A stretch of DNA of 64,000 nt from positions 4,367,291 through 4,431,290 of the forward strand of contig OZ242258.1 of NCBI GenBank assembly GCA_965207025.1, written 5' to 3'. Positions 61,101-64,000 of this stretch are shown piece after piece; the first letter of the stretch is position 1, and each line of letters starts with the position of its first letter. The stretch is from Bin87 sp034423595. GTDB lineage: Bacteria > Chloroflexota > Dehalococcoidia > Lucifugimonadales > UBA3495. The position numbers were made by a program, and so were the translations under genes. Under the pieces are notes generated by a model. That model had not been told where the DNA came from, made no database searches, and was given only the letters and a program-made list of their open reading frames with translations.

Positions 61101-64000
61101 CCGTCCTCCAGGAGAAGGTGACCGCCCGCCCCGAGGCCGCCGAGAGGGTGACGGTGAACTCCGCCGTGCCGCCCTCGGTCACGCTCACGTCGGCCACCGA
61201 CAGGGTCGGCGCGTCGTCGTCGTCGGTGATGGTCCCGGTGGCGGTCAGGTCCGCCGCGTCCTCGTCCAGCGCCGCGTTGGTGGCCCCGGTCAGGGTCACG
61301 ATCACCGTCTCGTCGGCCTCGTCCAGGGTGTCCCCCCTGACCGGGATGACGATGTTGGCCGTGGTGGAACCGGCCGGCACGCTCACGCTCAGGGGGTCCG
61401 GCTCGGTGTAGTCGCCCGGCGCGTCGGCCGTGCCGGTCAGGGAGTAGGTCACCACGACCGCCTTGCCCGAGGCCGCCGTCAGGCTCACCGGGAAGCTCAT
61501 GTTCGTGGTCGCCATGGGGTCGTTCCCCTCGGCCACCGCCGCCGCCGGCGCGCCCACCGAGGCCACCGCCGTGGCCGGGTCGTCGTCGGTGATGGTCCCC
61601 ACGCCCTTGTCGTCGGCCAGGGTCGCGTTGGTGGGCGAGGAGAGCTCCACCAGGAAGGTCTCGTCGTGCTCGTCCAGGGTGTCCTCGGTGGTCTGCACCT
61701 CCAGCGTCGCCGTGGTGGCCCCGGCCGCGATGGTCGCCGTGGTGGCGGTCACCGCGGTGTAGTCCGAGGCCCCCGCCGGGTGGGCGTCCGCGGTCTCGTC
61801 GGCCGCCGTCTTCCAGGAGAAGGTAACGTCCCGCCCCGAGGCCGCCGAGAGGGTCACCGTGAACTCCGCCGTGCCCCCCTCGGCCACCGACGCGTCACCC
61901 ACCGACAGGGTCGGCGTCCCGTCGTCGTCGCTGATGGTCCCCTGGCCCTCGCCGTCGGCGATGGTGGCGTTGGTGGCGTCCGACAGCTTCACCAGGAAGG
62001 TCTCGTCGGCCTCGTCCAGGGTGTCCTGGGTGGTCTGCACCTCCAGCTTGACCGTGGTGGCCCCCGCCGCGATGGTCGCGTCGGTGGCCGGCACCGCGGT
62101 GTAGTCCGTGGCCCCGGCCGCGTCGGCCCCGGCGGCGGCGTCCGTCTTCCACTTGAAGGTGACCGCCTTGCCCGAGGCCGCCGACAGGGTCACCGTGAAC
62201 TCCGCCGTGCCGCCCTCGGCCACGCTCACGTCGTCCACCGACAGGGTCGGCACCGCGTCGTTGTCGCTGATGGTCCCGGTGGCCTCGGCGTCGGCCAGGG
62301 TGGCGTTGGTGGGCGAGGACAGCTCCACCAGGAAGGTCTCGTCCTCCTCGTCCCGGGTGTCCTGGGTGGTCTGCACCTCCAGCTCGGCCGTGGTGGCCCC
62401 GGCCGCGATGGTCGCCGTGGTGGCGGTCACCGCGGTGTAGTCCGAAGCCCCCGCCGGGTGGGTCCCGTCGGCGTCCGCCGCCGTCCTCCAGGAGAAGGTG
62501 ACCGCCCGCCCCGAGGCCGCCGAGAGGGTGACGGTGAACTCCGCCGTGCCGCCCTCGGTCACGCTCACGTCGGCCACCGACAGGGTCGGCGCGTCGTCGT
62601 CGTCGGTGATGGTCCCGGTGGCGGTCAGGTCCGCCGCGTCCTCGTCCAGCGCCGCGTTGGTGGCCCCGGTCAGGGTCACGATCACCGTCTCGTCGGCCTC
62701 GTCCAGGGTGTCCCCCCTGACCGGGATGACGATGTTGGCCGTGGTGGAACCGGCCGGCACGCTCACGCTCAGGGGGTCCGGCTCGGTGTAGTCGCCCGGC
62801 GCGTCGGCCGTGCCGGTCAGGGAGTAGGTCACCACGACCGCCTTGCCCGAGGCCGCCGTCAGGCTCACCGGGAAGCTCATGTTCGTGGTCGCCATGGGGT
62901 CGTTCCCCTCGGCCACCGCCGCCGCCGGCGCGCCCACCGAGGCCACCGCCGTGGCCGGGTCGTCGTCGGTGATGGTCCCCACGCCCTTGTCGTCGGCCAG
63001 GGTCGCGTTGGTGGGCGAGGAGAGCTCCACCAGGAAGGTCTCGTCGTGCTCGTCCAGGGTGTCCTCGGTGGTCTGCACCTCCAGCGTCGCCGTGGTGGCC
63101 CCGGCCGCGATGGTCGCCGTGGTGGCGGTCACCGCGGTGTAGTCCGAGGCCCCCGCCGGGTGGGCGTCCGCGGTCTCGTCGGCCGCCGTCTTCCAGGAGA
63201 AGGTAACGTCCCGCCCCGAGGCCGCCGAGAGGGTCACCGTGAACTCCGCCGTGCCCCCCTCGGCCACCGACGCGTCACCCACCGACAGGGTCGGCGTCCC
63301 GTCGTCGTCGCTGATGGTCCCCTGGCCCTCGCCGTCGGCGATGGTGGCGTTGGTGGCGTCCGACAGCTTCACCAGGAAGGTCTCGTCGGCCTCGTCCAGG
63401 GTGTCCTGGGTGGTCTGCACCTCCAGCTTGACCGTGGTGGCCCCCGCCGCGATGGTCGCGTCGGTGGCCGGCACCGCGGTGTAGTCCGTGGCCCCGGCCG
63501 CGTCGGCCCCGGCGGCGGCGTCCGTCTTCCACTTGAAGGTGACCGCCTTGCCCGAGGCCGCCGACAGGGTCACCGTGAACTCCGCCGTGCCGCCCTCGGC
63601 CACGCTCACGTCGTCCACCGACAGGGTCGGCACCGCGTCGTTGTCGCTGATGGTCCCGGTGGCCTCGGCGTCGGCCAGGGTGGCGTTGGTGGGCGAGGAC
63701 AGCTCCACCAGGAAGGTCTCGTCCTCCTCGTCCCGGGTGTCCTGGGTGGTCTGCACCTCCAGCTCGGCCGTGGTGGCCCCGGCCGCGATGGTCGCCGTGG
63801 TGGCGGTCACCGCGGTGTAGTCCGAAGCCCCCGCCGGGTGGGTCCCGTCGGCGTCCGCCGCCGTCCTCCAGGAGAAGGTGACCGCCCGCCCCGAGGCCGC
63901 CGAGAGGGTGACGGTGAACTCCGCCGTGCCGCCCTCGGTCACGCTCACGTCGGCCACCGACAGGGTCGGCGCGTCGTCGTCGTCGGTGATGGTCCCGGTG
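49153..64000 (-). CDS. Giant Calx-beta repeat surface protein (C-terminal ~4,950 residues; 5' end outside window)
   Basis: The frame is open from the right edge to the stop at 49153 with no interruption, ~4,948 residues. It consists almost only of Calx-beta domains: each ~110 residues, starting with a T/V-E-G-G or A-E-G-G motif (SVTEGGTAEFTVTLSAASG) and ending TGTITDDDD-like calcium-binding turns. From 64000 to 55018 it is an exact array of a four-domain, 460-residue unit. From 55017 to 49153 there are about 17 further, diverged domains, with two local duplications: a block with EGYPLSEQVEEGNQGT at about 51.5-52.2 and 52.5-53.2 kb, and a run of four similar ITEGxDATFTVTASPAP domains at 49.8-50.9 kb. 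No anchor, sorting motif or transmembrane helix is seen at the C-terminus. Probably an extracellular adhesin-like or surface-layer-associated fibre; inference. Confidence 0.9.
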   Translation of the reverse strand, partial: TGTITDDDDAPTLSVADVSVTEGGTAEFTVTLSAASGRAVTFSWRTAADADGTHPAGASDYTAVTATTATIAAGATTAELEVQTTQDTRDEEDETFLVELSSPTNATLADAEATGTISDNDAVPTLSVDDVSVAEGGTAEFTVTLSAASGKAVTFKWKTDAAAGADAAGATDYTAVPATDATIAAGATTVKLEVQTTQDTLDEADETFLVKLSDATNATIADGEGQGTISDDDGTPTLSVGDASVAEGGTAEFTVTLSAASGRDVTFSWKTAADETADAHPAGASDYTAVTATTATIAAGATTATLEVQTTEDTLDEHDETFLVELSSPTNATLADDKGVGTITDDDPATAVASVGAPAAAVAEGNDPMATTNMSFPVSLTAASGKAVVVTYSLTGTADAPGDYTEPDPLSVSVPAGSTTANIVIPVRGDTLDEADETVIVTLTGATNAALDEDAADLTATGTITDDDDAPTLSVADVSVTEGGTAEFTVTLSAASGRAVTFSWRTAADADGTHPAGASDYTAVTATTATIAAGATTAELEVQTTQDTRDEEDETFLVELSSPTNATLADAEATGTISDNDAVPTLSVDDVSVAEGGTAEFTVTLSAASGKAVTFKWKTDAAAGADAAGATDYTAVPATDATIAAGATTVKLEVQTTQDTLDEADETFLVKLSDATNATIADGEGQGTISDDDGTPTLSVGDASVAEGGTAEFTVTLSAASGRDVTFSWKTAADETADAHPAGASDYTAVTATTATIAAGATTATLEVQTTEDTLDEHDETFLVELSSPTNATLADDKGVGTITDDDPATAVASVGAPAAAVAEGNDPMATTNMSFPVSLTAASGKAVVVTYSLTGTADAPGDYTEPDPLSVSVPAGSTTANIVIPVRGDTLDEADETVIVTLTGATNAALDEDAADLTATGTITDDDDAPTLSVADVSVTEGGTAEFTVTLSAASGRAVTFSWRTAADADGTHPAGASDYTAVTATTATIAAGATTAELEVQTTQDTRDEEDETFLVELSSPTNATLADAEATGTISDNDAVPTLSVDDVSVAEGGTAEFTVTLSAASGKAVTFKWKTDAAAGADAAGATDYTAVPATDATIAAGATTVKLEVQTTQDTLDEADETFLVKLSDATNATIADGEGQGTISDDDGTPTLSVGDASVAEGGTAEFTVTLSAASGRDVTFSWKTAADETADAHPAGASDYTAVTATTATIAAGATTATLEVQTTEDTLDEHDETFLVELSSPTNATLADDKGVGTITDDDPATAVASVGAPAAAVAEGNDPMATTNMSFPVSLTAASGKAVVVTYSLTGTADAPGDYTEPDPLSVSVPAGSTTANIVIPVRGDTLDEADETVIVTLTGATNAALDEDAADLTATGTITDDDDAPTLSVADVSVTEGGTAEFTVTLSAASGRAVTFSWRTAADADGTHPAGASDYTAVTATTATIAAGATTAELEVQTTQDTRDEEDETFLVELSSPTNATLADAEATGTISDNDAVPTLSVDDVSVAEGGTAEFTVTLSAASGKAVTFKWKTDAAAGADAAGATDYTAVPATDATIAAGATTVKLEVQTTQDTLDEADETFLVKLSDATNATIADGEGQGTISDDDGTPTLSVGDASVAEGGTAEFTVTLSAASGRDVTFSWKTAADETADAHPAGASDYTAVTATTATIAAGATTATLEVQTTEDTLDEHDETFLVELSSPTNATLADDKGVGTITDDDPATAVASVGAPAAAVAEGNDPMATTNMSFPVSLTAASGKAVVVTYSLTGTADAPGDYTEPDPLSVSVPAGSTTANIVIPVRGDTLDEADETVIVTLTGATNAALDEDAADLTATGTITDDDDAPTLSVADVSVTEGGTAEFTVTLSAASGRAVTFSWRTAADADGTHPAGASDYTAVTATTATIAAGATTAELEVQTTQDTRDEEDETFLVELSSPTNATLADAEATGTISDNDAVPTLSVDDVSVAEGGTAEFTVTLSAASGKAVTFKWKTDAAAGADAAGATDYTAVPATDATIAAGATTVKLEVQTTQDTLDEADETFLVKLSDATNATIADGEGQGTISDDDGTPTLSVGDASVAEGGTAEFTVTLSAASGRDVTFSWKTAADETADAHPAGASDYTAVTATTATIAAGATTATLEVQTTEDTLDEHDETFLVELSSPTNATLADDKGVGTITDDDPATAVASVGAPAAAVAEGNDPMATTNMSFPVSLTAASGKAVVVTYSLTGTADAPGDYTEPDPLSVSVPAGSTTANIVIPVRGDTLDEADETVIVTLTGATNAALDEDAADLTATGTITDDDDAPTLSVADVSVTEGGTAEFTVTLSAASGRAVTFSWRTAADADGTHPAGASDYTAVTATTATIAAGATTAELEVQTTQDTRDEEDETFLVELSSPTNATLADAEATGTISDNDAVPTLSVDDVSVAEGGTAEFTVTLSAASGKAVTFKWKTDAAAGADAAGATDYTAVPATDATIAAGATTVKLEVQTTQDTLDEADETFLVKLSDATNATIADGEGQGTISDDDGTPTLSVGDASVAEGGTAEFTVTLSAASGRDVTFSWKTAADETADAHPAGASDYTAVTATTATIAAGATTATLEVQTTEDTLDEHDETFLVELSSPTNATLADDKGVGTITDDDPATAVASVGAPAAAVAEGNDPMATTNMSFPVSLTAASGKAVVVTYSLTGTADAPGDYTEPDPLSVSVPAGSTTANIVIPVRGDTLDEADETVIVTLTGATNAALDEDAADLTATGTITDDDDAPTLSVADVSVTEGGTAEFTVTLSAASGRAVTFSWRTAADADGTHPAGASDYTAVTATTATIAAGATTAELEVQTTQDTRDEEDETFLVELSSPTNATLADAEATGTISDNDAVPTLSVDDVSVAEGGTAEFTVTLSAASGKAVTFKWKTDAAAGADAAGATDYTAVPATDATIAAGATTVKLEVQTTQDTLDEADETFLVKLSDATNATIADGEGQGTISDDDGGKTATITPAPDSVPRVMENVVTAPTMTFTVNLDGAAFNADQTVTVNIGKDGDLAKSGVDYTAVKEFTLTLLAGATSVQGSFTLDPIDDALDEADETLTLTAELTGVAIPELTFTITDDDPEPSISIANAVAVTEGDDPDAATDMSFPVSLSAVSGRDVSATYTLGGSATAGTDYTKPNPLSLTVPAGQGTANILIPIKGDTVKETDETITVTLTGATNATLSTTAPDLTATGTITDDDAVALSIADVSAVEGSKAVFTVSLSAASGNAVTFKWKTAADAAGDHPAGAADYTALSDAVTVTIAAGTRSATLEVQTTQDTLDEEDETFLVELSEAANATLADDKGVGTITDDDGIPTVSVGAPAAVAEGNDPAATTNMSFPVSLSAASGKAVTVTYSLGGTATSGSDYTEPDPLSVTVLAGATTASLIVPIKGDTVDEDNETVVVTLTGATNAALSTTAADLTATGTIIDDDIDASKQLTLNLIPDVIPENGGAAGASYVVAELRHAQPHDVTLTVNAQGIAPTTAQDFTLSANRELLIQAGKTRSKGIVTITAIDDAVDNADKKISVTASLVSTANLQPPSERTLTIADNDPAVPAQATARFEKSSYTFNEDDDVVDINVILDNALASDLFLRYRFHSATVEVGPGKDVTLSESIYFPAGTTTRRLPINVVDNDVVEPVETFSISLVAQPGVVNVGGPTTVTITDDDHTQISIASHEGYPLSEQVEEGNQGTISFFLSKAHQDDVTVDSVVGGTVVAGEDYVATHSLTIPAGMERYSITIDTIDDKVAEPTETLVFSIMNPNPGMPGVSIASDKSKHTIRIMDNDGWEPLDVVPEVSITPGSGITEGDNAEFTLVANPVPGAEFPVKVSITAGGDFGVATGARTVRIPASGKATFTVPTTDDAVDEADGWVTGTLEEGIIYTVSASQKSATVPVSDDDSTVPPQATVRFEKSSYTFNEDDDVVDINVILDNALASDLFLEYEFDSDIVEVGPGKDVTLSESIYFPAGTTTRRLPINVVDNDVVEPVETFSISLVAQPGVVNVGEPTTVTITDDDHTQISIRSHEGYPLSEQVEEGNQGTVSFFLSKAHQDDVTVDCVVGGTVVAGEDYVAMHSLTIPAGMERYSITIDTIDDKVAESTETLVFSIMNPNPGAPGVSIASDKSKHTMEIMDNDEREPIKVVPVVSIVASPDQVNEGESFTYTLNASPMTEDTEILVYMGIYRRHDGQEERIGVAAEQFIWGATVMTNTVYVEDDDEHETDEVLMVKIYPHDEYNPYPDPYEVSGSMGSATVSVIDNDPPKPVVSISADGDIVEGGMAQFTISANPKPTGNLPVSVMVGASGDYGATAGSRTVTVPTTGSVMLEVETTDDDADEADGSVTATVNSGSDYKVSSSQGAATVGVADNDGSPTPVVSVTGSSGITEGGDATFTVTASPAPAANLAVSVTVSASGDYGATTGKRTVTVPTTGSVSFTVGTTDDDADETDGSVTATVNVGNDYTVSVPQGAATVSVFDNDGPAKPVVSVTGGSGVTEGVDATFTVTASPAPASNLDVSVTVSASGDYGATTGQRTVTVPTTGSATFTVGTTDDDVDETDGSVTATVNVDSDYTVSSNQGAATVNVADNDVPEVSVTAGNGITEGVDATFTVTASPAPASNLDVSVTVSASGDYGATTGQRTVTVPTTGSATLTVGTTDDDADETDGSVTATVNSGSDYTVSSTQGAATVAVLDNDDPPKPEVSITAGQDITEGEDAVFTISASEAHLDAPPADLSVNVTIESIGDYDAFTGPKTVVVSPGSSVTLTIATTDDTLDDLEGSITATLKAGDGYTLSDSHGAATVNVADDDASPTVSVGDGSETEGGLLEFQVTLSTASGREVTVRWLTLPLASADQRATSLDYKSATDLAVFAPGETSKTFEICLEQDTKDEPDEYFTVILDEYSLDGATMGDGEGIMTIVDDD
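55018..64000. repeat. Exact tandem array of a 1380-bp unit, at least 6.5 copies
   Basis: The sequence repeats with a period of exactly 1380 bp from 55018 to the right edge; blocks starting at 55021, 56401, 57781, 59161, 60541, 61921 and 63301 are the same as far as can be checked by eye, with no substitution seen. One unit encodes 460 residues, four Calx-beta domains (segments starting near TLSVADVSVTEGG, TLSVDDVSVAEGG, TLSVGDASVAEGG and VASVGAPAAAVAEGN). The left border falls in the codons before GTISDDDG; outside it the gene continues with non-repeated domains. The array continues beyond the window. Confidence 0.93.

Noticed and set aside
55208..63820. Regularly spaced plus-strand open frames of 80-110 codons and minus-strand frames of 85 codons across the repeat array
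   Set aside because: They recur with the 1380-bp period and are by-products of high GC content opposite or beside the continuous Calx-beta frame; none has a consistent ribosome binding site.
49153..64000. 1380-bp array considered as a CRISPR-like or satellite repeat
   Set aside because: The unit is a continuous coding frame for four Calx-beta domains; no spacer structure exists.
13804..64000. Search for a second copy of the tRNA-Ala 3' end as attR
   Set aside because: No second copy of the TTCGAATCCCCTAGCC segment was found by eye in the window, so no attR is reported.

Overview
The window looks like high-GC chromosomal DNA of an uncultured member of the Chloroflexota, most likely from the SAR202/Dehalococcoidia side. 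The hints are a catabolic gene set of UGSC-type selenoprotein, NHL beta-propeller, SDR, GMC oxidoreductase and thiolase genes, paired Uma2 genes, and short palindromic repeats scattered between and inside genes. No rRNA or other phylogenetic marker is present, so this placement is inference.

Positions 1-13.7 kb are ordinary chromosome: a partial membrane protein, a Trm112-like zinc ribbon, a DUF7662/PIN pair, a three-gene operon ending in a UGSC-family selenoprotein with an in-frame UGA, an AAA ATPase + DUF4276 pair that resembles two-gene defence systems, an NHL protein, an SDR, a VOC protein, a frameshifted GMC oxidoreductase, two Uma2 nuclease-fold genes, a thiolase and a second VapBC-like pair. 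A tRNA-Ala(TGC) closes this part.

From 13.8 to about 34-39 kb lies a probable integrative conjugative element. A large serine recombinase ends 28 bp from the 3' end of the tRNA. It is followed by a cluster of small XRE regulators around a divergent promoter, an XRE-ImmA pair, a Bpu10I-like restriction-modification pair with less GC-rich sequence, and a minus-strand transfer operon: replication-relaxation protein, VirD4/HerA-like coupling ATPase, VirB4, a two-helix subunit, a PrgI-like protein fused to a large outer domain, a VirB2-like pilin, a VirB6/TrbL-like channel and an exported protein. Plus-strand accessory genes follow, including a protein with four tandem XRE helix-turn-helix units behind an attenuator-like leader. 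A palindromic leader is shared by the region upstream of the recombinase and the head of the transfer operon, suggesting common control of excision and transfer. A MazF/PemK-like toxin and a helicase-less type-ISP-like restriction-modification enzyme come next; whether they belong to the element is not decided, because no right end was found.

From 39.5 kb to the right edge the window carries a cell-surface protein locus on the minus strand: a 1633-residue Calx-beta protein, a 520-residue exported protein, a decayed serine recombinase with an internally duplicated domain, and the C-terminal ~4,950 residues of a giant Calx-beta protein. The last 9 kb of that gene is an apparently perfect tandem array of a 1380-bp unit (four Calx-beta domains per unit) that runs off the window. 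None of the visible surface proteins shows a sorting signal or C-terminal membrane anchor.
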